A stretch of DNA of 38,633 nt from an uncultured Eubacteriales bacterium (GTDB taxonomy: Bacteria; Bacillota; Clostridia; Oscillospirales; Acutalibacteraceae): assembly GCA_934457115.1 (NCBI GenBank), contig CAKSHI010000015.1:1-38633 (forward strand), read 5' to 3'. The position numbers and the translations under genes were made by a program. Shown here one piece after another: positions 15,745 through 24,440 of this stretch; position 1 is the first letter of the stretch; every line of letters starts with the position of its first letter. The notes below the pieces were generated by a model. That model saw only the letters and a list, made by a program, of their open reading frames with translations, searched no databases and was not told the DNA's origin.

Positions 15745-16452
15745 ATGCATAATATCATAGATATTCATGATCATATACTTTTTGACGTAGATGATGGTGC
15801 TAAAAACCTTAATGAGTCCTTAGAAATGCTTGAAAGGGCATATGTAGGAGGCTGCCATACTATAATTTTGACTCCTCATTTTCATTTAGGTAGGAATTAT
15901 ATTAATAATAAAAAGGTAAAAACTAATTTTGATATATTAAAATCTGAAGCTGCTAAAAAATTTCCCGATCTTGATTTATATCTTGGTAATGAGATATATT
16001 ATAGTTTTGATATCCCGGATATACTGGAAAGTGGGGAGATTTTTACTTTAGCAAATTCTAATTATATATTGGTAGAATATAGTGAGACTGCAGAGATTGA
16101 TCTTATTAAAAATAGCATTATGGAAATTAAACAAATTGGTTATTTTCCAATTATTGCTCATGTAGAAAGAATAGAAGCTGTATATGATGTTAAACAAGTA
16201 TATGATCTTATTAGTATAGGGGCATATATTCAAGTAAATGCAGGTTCAGTTTTGAGAAAAAACCCGAAGGTTAAAAACATGCTTAAAAATAAGTTAGTCC
16301 ATTTTATAGGTTCGGATGCCCATAATTTGAAAAACAGATCTTTTAATCTTGATATTTGTTTTGATATTGTAAGTAAAAAATATGGTAAAGTTTATGCTAA
16401 TAGAATCTTTTATAAAAATGCATTAAGAGTACTAAAAAACTTAACACTATAA
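15745..16452 (+). CDS. PHP-type protein tyrosine phosphatase, CpsB/YwqE family
   Basis: 235 residues. The N-terminal metal-binding motif DIHDHILFDVDDGAK, then LTPHFH, EIYY, AHVER and GSDAHNLKNR give the full set of PHP-domain metal ligands. CpsB/YwqE enzymes are manganese-dependent phosphatases that remove phosphate from the tyrosine cluster of the partner kinase CpsD/YwqD. An AGAGGTGAT site precedes the ATG. It is the first of three linked genes (phosphatase, co-polymerase, kinase) with gaps of 11 and 52 bases. The family motif is usually H-I-L-P-G-[VI]-D-D-G-A; here the PG is replaced by FD. Confidence 0.88.
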   Translation: MHNIIDIHDHILFDVDDGAKNLNESLEMLERAYVGGCHTIILTPHFHLGRNYINNKKVKTNFDILKSEAAKKFPDLDLYLGNEIYYSFDIPDILESGEIFTLANSNYILVEYSETAEIDLIKNSIMEIKQIGYFPIIAHVERIEAVYDVKQVYDLISIGAYIQVNAGSVLRKNPKVKNMLKNKLVHFIGSDAHNLKNRSFNLDICFDIVSKKYGKVYANRIFYKNALRVLKNLTL

Positions 16453-16463
16453 GGAGAATATAT

Positions 16464-17162
16464 ATGGAGCAGGAAAAAAAGGAAAGTAGTTTTGAAATTG
16501 ATATTAGCAGTTTAATTAAGTTCCTATTAGGTAAATCGGTTTATATATTACTATCAGCTGTAATATTAGCGGCTGCCTTTATGCTATATAGTATGTTTGT
16601 TATTACACCTAAGTATCAATCATCAACTGAGGTTTATGTTTTGATGTCAGAGGGTAACAAGGCGACATATAGTGATGTTCAACTTGCGACCTCACTTACT
16701 AAAGACTATGAAGCTTTGATTGTAAGCAGATCAGTAACAAATGAAGTTATTTCTGACTTAAAGTTAAGTTTAACCAATGAACAGTTAGCTAAAATGATAA
16801 CTGTTACGGCACTTAAGGATACAAGAATACTTAGAATAAGTGTCTCTAACAGTGACCCATATCTTGCAAGAGATATAGCTAATTCTGTTAGAGAAGTTGC
16901 ATCTAAACAAATAGTAAGTATTATGAATGTTGATGCTATTAACCTAGTTGAAGAAGCAAATTTACCAACCAATCCATATAGTCCAAGCATTAGAAAAAAT
17001 ACTGCAATAGGAGGACTTATTGGACTATTTATCTCACTTGCTATTTTGACAGCTGTATTTGTTTTAGATGACAAGGTTAAAACATCTAAGGATGTAGAAA
17101 ATTACTTAAACTTACCTGTACTTGGAGTAATACCGGTAGATGAAAAGTTTTCTAAAATGTAG
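16464..17162 (+). CDS. Wzz/YveK-family polysaccharide co-polymerase (kinase activator)
   Basis: 232 residues. Two transmembrane segments, at about 32-52 and 178-200, flank an extracellular domain. The segment before the second one has the proline motif NPYSPSIRKN typical of Wzz/CapA proteins. The cytoplasmic tail ends ...LNLPVLGVIPVDEK, as in proteins that activate a separate BY-kinase. It sets polysaccharide chain length and recruits the kinase encoded just downstream. AAGGAG precedes the ATG by seven bases. Confidence 0.88.
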   Translation: MEQEKKESSFEIDISSLIKFLLGKSVYILLSAVILAAAFMLYSMFVITPKYQSSTEVYVLMSEGNKATYSDVQLATSLTKDYEALIVSRSVTNEVISDLKLSLTNEQLAKMITVTALKDTRILRISVSNSDPYLARDIANSVREVASKQIVSIMNVDAINLVEEANLPTNPYSPSIRKNTAIGGLIGLFISLAILTAVFVLDDKVKTSKDVENYLNLPVLGVIPVDEKFSKM

Positions 17163-17214
17163 TGGATATTAGTAAAAATTCTAGAATTAATACAAATAAG
17201 GTGGTAAGGTTATT

Positions 17215-17892
17215 ATGATAAAATTAAGGAGACCCTTATCTGATGATTTTAAAATGAAAGAAGCCTATAAAGTCTTAAGAACCAATATTTTGTTTTGCGG
17301 CAAAAATGTAAAAACTATTTTGATTACCAGTTGTGTTCCGTCAGAAGGAAAAAGTACTGTATCTATGAATATTGCTATGTCTATGGCGGAGTTAGGGAAA
17401 AAGGTTTTATTGGTAGATGCGGATCTTAGAAGACCAAGTATAGTTAAAAGGGTAGTTAGTAGAGAAAAATTGAAAGGGCTTACTCATTATTTTTCAGGAC
17501 AAAGTGAAATTGACGATATTGTAAATCATACGGAAGATGAAAATTTAGATATTATTCTAACAGGTGCAATACCTCCTAATCCGTCAGAACTTTTAGCAGG
17601 TGATGATTTTAAAAATCTTATGAAAAAGTTTCGCAGTGAGTATGATTATATTATTGTAGATACTCCTCCTCTTGGCAGTGTAATAGACAGTGCGGTAATT
17701 GCCCAAAACTGTGACGGAGCTATAATTTTATTAGAATCAGGAAAAGACAGCTATAAATTTGTAAATTCAGTTAAAGAACAATTAAACCGTTCCGGTTGCC
17801 AAATTCTTGGTGTGGTGCTTAATAAGTGCTCGCCTAAAAAAGGAAACTCATATTACTATTATAATGGTAATTATTCAAGCGCTTATAAATAA
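17215..17892 (+). CDS. bacterial tyrosine kinase, CpsD/CapB family
   Basis: A 225-residue BY-kinase. Walker A is SCVPSEGKSTVS (K46), Walker A' is VLLVDADLRRPS (D68, D70), and IIVDTPP is the Walker B-like strand. The C-terminal tail is a tyrosine cluster (Y213-Y216, Y220, Y224) that is autophosphorylated and then dephosphorylated by the CpsB-type phosphatase. There is no fused co-polymerase domain; that function is the separate gene upstream. AAGGTGG precedes the ATG. A hairpin follows, and no glycosyltransferase, flippase or polymerase gene is nearby. Confidence 0.9.
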   Translation: MIKLRRPLSDDFKMKEAYKVLRTNILFCGKNVKTILITSCVPSEGKSTVSMNIAMSMAELGKKVLLVDADLRRPSIVKRVVSREKLKGLTHYFSGQSEIDDIVNHTEDENLDIILTGAIPPNPSELLAGDDFKNLMKKFRSEYDYIIVDTPPLGSVIDSAVIAQNCDGAIILLESGKDSYKFVNSVKEQLNRSGCQILGVVLNKCSPKKGNSYYYYNGNYSSAYK

Positions 17893-17898
17893 AACATA

Positions 17899-17950
17899 GG
17901 TATATCAAATTTAGATTGTATTGATTTGGGTTTGATGTACCTTTATTTTT
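17899..17950 (+). terminator. probable terminator after the tyrosine kinase gene
   Basis: Arms GGTATATCAAA (17899-17909) and TTTGATGTACC (17931-17941) pair over 11 base pairs with one G-T, around a 21-base loop, followed by a T-rich tail. The long loop makes it weaker than the others. Confidence 0.6.
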
Positions 17951-18010
17951 TAATAATCGGTATTATATAATGATGATTTTAATAAAATAATTCTATATTA
18001 TTAATTATTG

Positions 18011-18019
18011 TGATATAAT
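18011..18019 (+). promoter_or_regulatory. extended -10 promoter of gdhA
   Basis: TGATATAAT is a perfect TATAAT (18014-18019) with an upstream TG, the extended -10 form. The region 17 bases upstream has only a poor -35 (TTCTAT), which extended -10 promoters tolerate. Confidence 0.55.
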
Positions 18020-18066
18020 ATAAAGGTATCGTAAAATAAAAAGGCTAAATTAAGGAGGAAATATAT

Positions 18067-19398
18067 ATGTCATACGTTAAAGAACAATTAGAAAGATTAA
18101 TCGCTTTAAATCCTGCAGAACCTGAATTTCAGCAGGCAGCAACTGAGGTATTAACTTCATTGGAGACAGTGATTGAAAAAAATCCTCAATATCAAGAAGC
18201 TGGAATTTTAGAGAGAATTACTGAACCTGAAAGGCAATTAAAATTTAGAGTTGCTTGGGTTGATGATAATGGTAAGGTGCAAGTAAATAGGGGATATCGT
18301 GTACAATTTAACAGTGCTATAGGACCTTATAAGGGCGGACTTAGATTTCACCCTTCAGTAAACATGGGAATAATCAAATTTTTAGGATTTGAACAAATAT
18401 TTAAAAATGCCCTAACAGGCTTGCCGATAGGCGGAGGAAAGGGTGGATCTGACTTTGACCCTAAGGGAAAAAGTGATAGAGAAATTATGGCCTTCTGCCA
18501 AAGTTTTATGACTGAACTATATAGGCATATAGGGGCAGATACTGATGTTCCTGCCGGAGATATTGGTGTAGGTGGCAGAGAAATAGGATATTTGTTTGGT
18601 CAATATAAGAGAATACGCAATCAATACGAGGGTGTTCTTACAGGAAAGGGACTAAACTTTGGAGGATCTCTTGTTCGTACAGAAGCAACAGGTTATGGCC
18701 TTCTATATCTTACTGAGGAAATGCTAAAACAAAACGGTAAAGATATAAAAGGTAAAACCGTATCAATTTCAGGTGCAGGTAATGTTGCTATATACGCATG
18801 CGAAAAAGCTTGTCAGCTTGGTGCCAAGGTTGTTACAATGTCCGATTCAACAGGTTGGATATATGACAAAAACGGCATAGATTTAGAAGCTATAAAAGAA
18901 ATCAAAGAAGTAAAAAGATTACGTCTTAGTGAATATACAAAGTATCAACCGTCCGCAGAATATCATGAAGGTAAATTTGACTGGAGTATACCTTGTGACA
19001 TTGCTCTTCCATGTGCAACTCAAAATGAACTAGACGAAAATGCAGCAAATACTTTAATAAAGAATGGTGTAATTGCAGTAGCAGAAGGTGCAAATATGCC
19101 AACTACTTTAAAAGCTACAGAACTATTCTTGAACAACAAGATTTTGTTTGCGCCGGGTAAGGCTGCAAATGCCGGCGGTGTTGCAACATCAGCATTAGAG
19201 ATGAGTCAAAACAGTATGAGACTTTCTTGGAGTTTTGAGGAAGTAGACAGCAAACTTAAAGATATAATGGTTAATATATTTAAGCAAATTTCAGAGGCAT
19301 CTTCAAAATATGGTTTTGATAAAAACTATGTTATAGGTGCAAATATTGCCGGCTTTGAAAAAGTTGCCGATGCTATGCTAAGTCAAGGTGTTCTATAA
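18067..19398 (+). CDS. gdhA: glutamate dehydrogenase (hexameric, NADP-type family)
   Basis: 443 residues, the usual length for the small hexameric enzyme. Seen are GGLRFHPSVN, the catalytic-Lys region PIGGGKGGSDFDPKGKS, DVPAGDIGVGGREIGY, and the dinucleotide-binding SISGAGNVAIYACEKA. It interconverts 2-oxoglutarate plus ammonia and glutamate in the cytosol. AAGGAGG precedes the ATG by nine bases. It appears to be a single-gene unit under an extended -10 promoter. NADP preference is inferred from family likeness only. Confidence 0.94.
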   Translation: MSYVKEQLERLIALNPAEPEFQQAATEVLTSLETVIEKNPQYQEAGILERITEPERQLKFRVAWVDDNGKVQVNRGYRVQFNSAIGPYKGGLRFHPSVNMGIIKFLGFEQIFKNALTGLPIGGGKGGSDFDPKGKSDREIMAFCQSFMTELYRHIGADTDVPAGDIGVGGREIGYLFGQYKRIRNQYEGVLTGKGLNFGGSLVRTEATGYGLLYLTEEMLKQNGKDIKGKTVSISGAGNVAIYACEKACQLGAKVVTMSDSTGWIYDKNGIDLEAIKEIKEVKRLRLSEYTKYQPSAEYHEGKFDWSIPCDIALPCATQNELDENAANTLIKNGVIAVAEGANMPTTLKATELFLNNKILFAPGKAANAGGVATSALEMSQNSMRLSWSFEEVDSKLKDIMVNIFKQISEASSKYGFDKNYVIGANIAGFEKVADAMLSQGVL

Positions 19399-19430
19399 AC
19401 TAAATATTATTTTAATTAGCAGGTGATTAA

Positions 19431-19943
19431 GTGAAAAAAGTAGTTTTTTTGTTGTTGATTACGGTATTTACTGCTTGTCTTTTGACTTCGTGCGGTCAAA
19501 CTCAAGATATAAAGTCAACTAATGTAAAAACTGATTTTCAAGCAGTTGCGGATGTAGAATATGACGGAAATTATCTAAAGTATTTAGTTAAGAACGAAAA
19601 AACAAACGGAACTGAAATCACTGTTAAGGAACCTCAAAACTTAGAAGGATTTTCAATTAATATTTTAAATGATAAAAACAATATTTCCTTTAGGGACTTA
19701 TGTTGTGAAACTAAAAATTTGCCGGTCTTGAATCAATCTGTACCTTCATTTATTAATAAAGTTCTAAATGATATCTCAATGAAGGAATCGCTTGAGATTA
19801 ATGAAAAAGACAACTCTATTAATGGAGAGTGCAGTGCCGGCAAATATACAGTTTATATTGATAAGTCCAACGGATTTATAAGTAAAATAACTTCTCCGGA
19901 CGTAAATTTGAATATAGTTTTTTCTTCCCAAACTATATTGTAG
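19431..19943 (+). CDS. putative lipoprotein, possibly LolA-like fold, 170 aa
   Basis: The GTG start has AGGTGATT just upstream. The product begins with a lipoprotein signal peptide, MKKVVFLLLITVFTACLLTSC, with the lipobox LTSC, so it should be anchored to the outer face of the membrane. The mature part has alternating strands (FQAVADVEYDGNYLKYLV, EITVKEPQNLEGFSINIL) reminiscent of the LolA/GerS-like lipoproteins common in clostridia, but this is a fold-level impression only. It lies between gdhA and rnr, 55 bases before the rnr start chosen here. Function unknown. Confidence 0.72.
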   Translation: MKKVVFLLLITVFTACLLTSCGQTQDIKSTNVKTDFQAVADVEYDGNYLKYLVKNEKTNGTEITVKEPQNLEGFSINILNDKNNISFRDLCCETKNLPVLNQSVPSFINKVLNDISMKESLEINEKDNSINGECSAGKYTVYIDKSNGFISKITSPDVNLNIVFSSQTIL

Positions 19944-19998
19944 CAGTAATAGATAAATATTTTTATTTGTCGATAATATGAAATTGGGGGAAAGTATT

Positions 19999-22128
19999 AT
20001 GAAAAATAAGGAAGAACTAAAAAAATATATCGCTCAAATAGTGTATAAGAGTAAATATGCTCTAGTTCCTGATGTTGTATTTAAGAAATCCAAATGTGAG
20101 AGCTTAGAGCAGTTTGTAGAGATAGTAAAAGAGCTTAAGGATGAGGGAAGACTAATCTTTACTAAAAAAGGAAGAATAGCTTCAAGTGAATCATCAGGGC
20201 TTTACGCAGCTAAGATTATTTCTATGTCTAAAGGTTTTGCATTTGCAAAGCTTATAGATAAGGAATTGGATGTACTTATATACAACGAAAATCTAAAAGG
20301 GGCTATAGTCGGTGACGGTGTACTTTTATACAACCTTAAAACTACAGAAAAAGGTACCAGTGGAAGTGTGCAGCGAATCTTAGAGAGAGGGAGCCGTACA
20401 CTTACCGGGTATATTAAGAGGAGTCATAAGGGTTGTGAACTCGTTCCTGATGGTCCGTATCACCTTGAGATACCTATAAATAAGGCGGTAACTCTTGGAG
20501 CTAGAAATGGCGATAAAGTGCAAGTATCTCTTTCGCCGGCCACTAAGAGGAATAAACTTTCTGCTAGAGTTATAAAAGTATATGGTAAAGCTAATAGTGC
20601 GAAGATATGTTCGGATGCTATAATAGATTCCTATAACATACCGTCGGTTTTTCCAAAGGACGTTTCTTTAGAGGCTATGGAGATATCTAAGAGAGGGATT
20701 TCCAAGGAAGAAATGAAAGATAGGCTTGACCTAAGGCAAGAGTTGATTTTTACCATAGATGGCAAAGATGCCAAAGATTTGGATGATGCCATATCAGTGG
20801 AAAAGACCTCAAGTGGCTGGAATTTGGGAGTGCACATTGCGGACGTGTCACATTATGTAAAAGAGAACTCAAGGTTAGACGAGGAAGCAATGCTTAGAGG
20901 GACATCAGTATACTTTGCGGATAGAGTGATCCCAATGCTGCCAAAGGAGATTTCTAATGGAATATGTTCATTGAACGCCCATGAAGATAAACTTACATTT
21001 TCGTGTCTAATGGAGCTTAACAAGGTCGGGGACATCTTATCATACAAGTTTAAAAAGACTGTTATCAACTCGAAAGTAAGAGGGGTATATAGCGAGATTA
21101 ACAGTATTTTAGATGGAACTGCCTCATTAGAAATTAGGGAGAAATATAAGGTTGTCGAAAGACCCATAAAAGAAGCCTATGAGCTATCAAAGATATTGAT
21201 AAAAAAGGCGGAAGATAGGGGTAACTTGGACTTTAGCACGACAGAAGCTAGGTTTGAGCTAGACGAAAATGGAGTATGCGTTGGTGTAGAGAAAAGGGTT
21301 TCGGGCGAGGCTGAAAGGCTTATCGAACAGTTTATGATAACTGCGAACCAAGCCGCAGCAATGTATGCCAAGAAAAGCTTGATTCCATTTGTATATCGAG
21401 TCCACGATGAGCCAAATCCTGAGAAATTAAAGGATTTATCCAACCTTATAAGTGCGCTTGGATTTAATAACATAGATATCGTCCCGGGGATGCAGTCATT
21501 AGATTTTGCAAAAGTCCTCGACAAGGCTAAGGATACTGAATACTATACAATAATATCGCATCAATTGTTGAGGTCAATGGCTAAGGCGAGGTATAGTGAA
21601 AATCCAAGGGGACACTTTGGATTGTCGCTAAAGGACTATTGTCATTTTACGTCACCTATAAGGAGATACCCTGATTTATCGATTCATAGAATACTTTCGG
21701 CGTTGGTTGGAGGTATGCCTAAAAAGAAGATCCAGGATAAATACACTAATTTTGCGGTAGAAAGCTCGAAGAGTTCGTCAATTTGCGAAGTACGTGCCAT
21801 GAATGCAGAAAGGGACGCTGAAAAATGCTATATGGCTGAATACATGGTAGGCCACATTGGCGAAGTTTACGACGGAGTCGTGAGCGGTGGTACGCCGAGG
21901 GGAATGTTTGTGGAGCTTGCAAACGGTGTTGAAGGCTTTATAGAGCTTGGCTTATTCAAAAATGCGGACTATGTGTTCGAGTGGCCAATAAGCTTTATAG
22001 ACAAAAAAGGCAACAACAAAATTAGCATTGGCGATAAGGTTACAATACGCGTGATTGGAGCCTCTGTCGAGAATGCAAGGATAGACTTTGAACCTTTTGA
22101 TTCGGCGGAAGCCGAGTTAGAAGCATAA
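19999..22128 (+). CDS. rnr: ribonuclease R
   Basis: A 709-residue 3'-5' exoribonuclease of the RNB family that degrades structured RNA and takes part in trans-translation. The order is an N-terminal winged-helix region, cold-shock domains, the RNB domain with D254-G-K-D-A-K-D-L-D-D263 and HIADVSHYV, RSMAKARYSENPRGHFGL, HFTSPIRRYPDL, then an S1 domain from about residue 620 (GEVYDGVVSG). The start was moved from the ATG at 19978 to 19999, because the GGGGGA ribosome site lies between them and nothing suitable precedes 19978. In many Firmicutes rnr sits in secG-rnr-smpB-ssrA; here secG is 10.8 kb and smpB 15.5 kb downstream on the same strand. Confidence 0.95.
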   Translation: MKNKEELKKYIAQIVYKSKYALVPDVVFKKSKCESLEQFVEIVKELKDEGRLIFTKKGRIASSESSGLYAAKIISMSKGFAFAKLIDKELDVLIYNENLKGAIVGDGVLLYNLKTTEKGTSGSVQRILERGSRTLTGYIKRSHKGCELVPDGPYHLEIPINKAVTLGARNGDKVQVSLSPATKRNKLSARVIKVYGKANSAKICSDAIIDSYNIPSVFPKDVSLEAMEISKRGISKEEMKDRLDLRQELIFTIDGKDAKDLDDAISVEKTSSGWNLGVHIADVSHYVKENSRLDEEAMLRGTSVYFADRVIPMLPKEISNGICSLNAHEDKLTFSCLMELNKVGDILSYKFKKTVINSKVRGVYSEINSILDGTASLEIREKYKVVERPIKEAYELSKILIKKAEDRGNLDFSTTEARFELDENGVCVGVEKRVSGEAERLIEQFMITANQAAAMYAKKSLIPFVYRVHDEPNPEKLKDLSNLISALGFNNIDIVPGMQSLDFAKVLDKAKDTEYYTIISHQLLRSMAKARYSENPRGHFGLSLKDYCHFTSPIRRYPDLSIHRILSALVGGMPKKKIQDKYTNFAVESSKSSSICEVRAMNAERDAEKCYMAEYMVGHIGEVYDGVVSGGTPRGMFVELANGVEGFIELGLFKNADYVFEWPISFIDKKGNNKISIGDKVTIRVIGASVENARIDFEPFDSAEAELEA

Positions 22129-22146
22129 ATTCAATAATTGTTAATA

Positions 22147-22173
22147 GGGCTGCAGCTTTTGAGGTTGCAGCCC
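22147..22173 (+). terminator. hairpin after rnr, possible terminator
   Basis: GGGCTGCAGC (22147-22156) pairs with GTTGCAGCCC (22164-22173) over ten base pairs with one G-T, loop seven bases. No T-run follows (AAAATTG), so termination may be weak or need a factor. Confidence 0.45.
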
Positions 22174-22231
22174 AAAATTGTGCAAGTTTACAAATTTAGA
22201 TTTTAGACTAAAAAATTTTTTACAGAAACTA

Positions 22232-22260
22232 TTGACAAAAATGAGGACTGGGTGTAAGAT
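22232..22260 (+). promoter_or_regulatory. sigma-A-type promoter of the RCC1 gene
   Basis: Perfect TTGACA (22232-22237), 17-base spacer, TAAGAT (22255-22260). The predicted start of transcription (about 22267) is about 240 bases before the coding start. Confidence 0.75.
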
Positions 22261-22266
22261 AATGGT

Positions 22267-22506
22267 AGAAAATAAAGGTAAAGTGTAATATTTCCTTTAT
22301 TTTCTGCAAAAAATAGGGGAGGAGGTTAATATTAACATCGGTATTATAGAAAAAAGTCTTAGCAAGAAAACTCAAGTAGTATTAAGTGCAAAAGGCCCTA
22401 ATATAACTACTTGTTCAAATCAAGCCGCACTGCTAAGATTTAGATTCAATAGCATTGCGGTTTGTGATATATAGTAAAAAAATTTTTGAACCTAAAGGAG
22501 GCTTCA
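22267..22506 (+). promoter_or_regulatory. long structured 5' leader of the RCC1 gene with an orphan ribosome binding site
   Basis: The leader begins with a perfect 12-base-pair hairpin (AGAAAATAAAGG at 22267-22278 with CCTTTATTTTCT at 22294-22305). A very strong GGGGAGGAGG site follows at about 22316-22325 but no ATG, GTG or TTG comes after it. Instead an open frame runs from an ATT at 22331 to TAG at 22472-22474 (47 codons, starting INIGIIEKSLSKKTQ). A second imperfect hairpin (22425-22435 with 22450-22460, ten of eleven pairs) overlaps the end of that frame. The real gene then has its own AAAGGAGG. I do not match this to a known riboswitch. Confidence 0.45.
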
Positions 22507-24315
22507 ATGATGAAAAGACGTATAAGCAAAAAGTTATTAAGTATCGGTTTAAGTTTAACACTTTGCGCTACGGCTGTACCTATGGTTTCGCTCACCTCCT
22601 CGGCGGCGGGCACCGCCACCCCTAAGATTGCTGTTGGAAGGTGCCATACTGTAGTGCTAAAGTCGGACGGCTCTGTTTGGGCTACGGGAAAAAATGACTA
22701 CGGTCAGCTTGGTGTCGGGAAGACTAAGGACGAATTAGCCAAAACTGCGACATTTACGCCCTGCATAGATGACACGGGCGCCGAAATCAAAGACGCTATC
22801 GATATAGCCTGCGGTAATTATCACACAGCGGTGATAAGGGCAGGAGGAGCCCTCTGGCAGTGTGGGAATAATAGCTACGGCAAGCTAGGCACAGGGGATA
22901 CGACAGATGTTAATAAATTTGTGCAGAGCGGAGATGCAAATGGAGCAATAACGGATGCGGAAGCGGTATCCTGTGGTGGCGATCACACAGCAGTGATAAG
23001 GTCAAACAAGACACTCTGGCAGTGTGGGAATAATAGCTGCGGCCAGCTAGGCACATGGGATGCAAATATTAATAAATTTGTGCAGAGTGAAGATGACAGC
23101 GGTGCAATAGCCGATGCGATGGCGGTGGCCTGCGGTATGGAACACACAGCAGTGATAAGGGCAGGAGGAGCCCTCTGGCAGTGTGGTAGAAATGACTACG
23201 GCCAGCTAGGCACAGGGGAAAGAGGAAACAACACAAGTAAGACCAAATTTGTGCAGAGCAAAGATGAAAATGATGAATTAATAACGGATGCGGAAGAGGT
23301 ATCATGCGGTTGGTTGCACACAGCAGTGATAAGGGCAGGCAGAGCTCTCTGGCAGTGTGGTGGGAATGACATCGGCCAGCTAGGCACAGGGGATGGAGGT
23401 ACTAGGACCAAATTTGTGCAGAGCAAAGATGAAAATGATGAATTAATAACGGATGCGGAAGAGGTATCATGCGGTTGGATGTACACAGCAGTGATAAGGT
23501 CAAACAAAGCCCTCTGGCAGTGTGGGGATAATTATTACGGAGAGCTAGGCACAGGGGATACAACAAATGTTAGTAAATTCGTGCAGAGTCAAGATGCAAG
23601 TGGAGCAATAACCAATGTGGTAGCAATATCAAATGGTGGTCAGGCGTTGGCCACATTAATTTTAAGTCCCGACGCTAATGGTGACCTAGAGCTTTTAGGT
23701 ACAGGTATAAACGAAAACGGTGAGCTTGGATTGGGCGAAGATAGCGAAGACGCTTATACGAACCAAACAAAGTTTATTAGAAACACGATTGCTGACATAG
23801 GCAAAATGTCTGATATGTTAGCAGGTGACACCTTAACAGCAATAGGCCAAACTGCAAACCATAGCGTAACAGGTGTGGGCGAGTTCCAAGGCTCAACCAG
23901 CATAACAATAGCATGGGGCGACCTAACCTACGACTACAACGCTAAGTGGGATCCGGCAACCCAAACATGGGTACAAAAAGGCGATACACCGTACTGGAAA
24001 ACCAGCGCAGATGGTGCCGACAAGATAAGCGTAACCAATGACTCCAGTAAGGCTTATAGCGTAACATTGTCCTTCGCAGTTGACAACGCCTATGCCGCAA
24101 GTGACGAAAACGGCACAGCAGTAGAAGGAAGCTTCGTTACAACTTCCTTTGGCGATACCGCCGTCGAGAATAACACACTAAAACTTCCCGTCGCAGCAAA
24201 GGACGTTACAGCTTACTTGAAGCTAAGTGGAATGTCAGACAAAGTTACAGGCGTTGAAAGCCTACAAAATCAAACCTTTGGCGTAGTAACCGCAACTCTC
24301 GCCGAGGCGCAATAA
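22507..24315 (+). CDS. secreted RCC1-repeat protein, 602 aa
   Basis: A signal peptide (MMKRRISKKLLSIGLSLTLC...) with likely cleavage after the SSA around residue 34. Residues 39-430 are about seven RCC1-type beta-propeller blades, each with a core like HTAVIRAGGALWQCGNN followed by YGQLGTG. This suggests one extracellular seven-bladed propeller, commonly a protein-binding surface. Residues about 445-602 form a different beta-rich domain (STSITIAWGDLTYDYNAKW, then VTNDSSKAYSVTLSF) of a kind I associate with secreted proteins of gut clostridia; no anchor motif is seen. The start was moved to the ATG at 22507 (from a TTG at 22486) because AAAGGAGG stands six bases before it. The repeat region looks richer in G+C than its surroundings. 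Confidence 0.8.
   Translation: MMKRRISKKLLSIGLSLTLCATAVPMVSLTSSAAGTATPKIAVGRCHTVVLKSDGSVWATGKNDYGQLGVGKTKDELAKTATFTPCIDDTGAEIKDAIDIACGNYHTAVIRAGGALWQCGNNSYGKLGTGDTTDVNKFVQSGDANGAITDAEAVSCGGDHTAVIRSNKTLWQCGNNSCGQLGTWDANINKFVQSEDDSGAIADAMAVACGMEHTAVIRAGGALWQCGRNDYGQLGTGERGNNTSKTKFVQSKDENDELITDAEEVSCGWLHTAVIRAGRALWQCGGNDIGQLGTGDGGTRTKFVQSKDENDELITDAEEVSCGWMYTAVIRSNKALWQCGDNYYGELGTGDTTNVSKFVQSQDASGAITNVVAISNGGQALATLILSPDANGDLELLGTGINENGELGLGEDSEDAYTNQTKFIRNTIADIGKMSDMLAGDTLTAIGQTANHSVTGVGEFQGSTSITIAWGDLTYDYNAKWDPATQTWVQKGDTPYWKTSADGADKISVTNDSSKAYSVTLSFAVDNAYAASDENGTAVEGSFVTTSFGDTAVENNTLKLPVAAKDVTAYLKLSGMSDKVTGVESLQNQTFGVVTATLAEAQ
22822..23560 (+). repeat. near-identical tandem DNA repeats encoding RCC1 blades
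   Basis: The block around GTGATAAGG recurs at about 22831, 22993, 23152, 23326 and 23491, a period of 159-174 bases. Within it 23241-23313 and 23406-23478 are a perfect 73-base direct repeat, 165 bases apart. Such DNA-level identity points to recent duplication or ongoing homogenisation of blades. Confidence 0.8.
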
Positions 24316-24339
24316 CTTAAAAATACTTAATAACTTAAA

Positions 24340-24375
24340 CAAAACAGAGAGCTCATTAATGGGCTCTCTGTTTTG
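24340..24375 (+). terminator. intrinsic terminator of the RCC1 gene
   Basis: A 14-base-pair stem (24341-24354 with 24361-24374, one G-T pair), arms AAAACAGAGAGCTC and GGGCTCTCTGTTTT, loop ATTAAT. Very strong, and roughly symmetrical, so it could work in both directions. Confidence 0.88.
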
Positions 24376-24380
24376 GCTAT

Positions 24381-24409
24381 TTTACTTTTACGATTTAGTG
24401 TGTTAAAAT
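24381..24409 (+). promoter_or_regulatory. promoter of the TrpR-like gene
   Basis: TTTACT (24381-24386), 17-base spacer, TAAAAT (24404-24409), directly after the RCC1 terminator and 32 bases before the next ATG. Confidence 0.5.
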
Positions 24410-24440
24410 ATTAATATCAACCAATGCAGGAGGACTTATA

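Noticed and set aside
22267..22506. Known riboswitch in the RCC1 leader
   Set aside because: The sequence does not show the conserved cores I know for c-di-GMP, SAM, TPP, preQ1, fluoride or T-box elements.
23069..23507. Long open frames antisense to the RCC1 gene
   Set aside because: Shadows of the repetitive coding sequence; no start context and the sense gene is clear.
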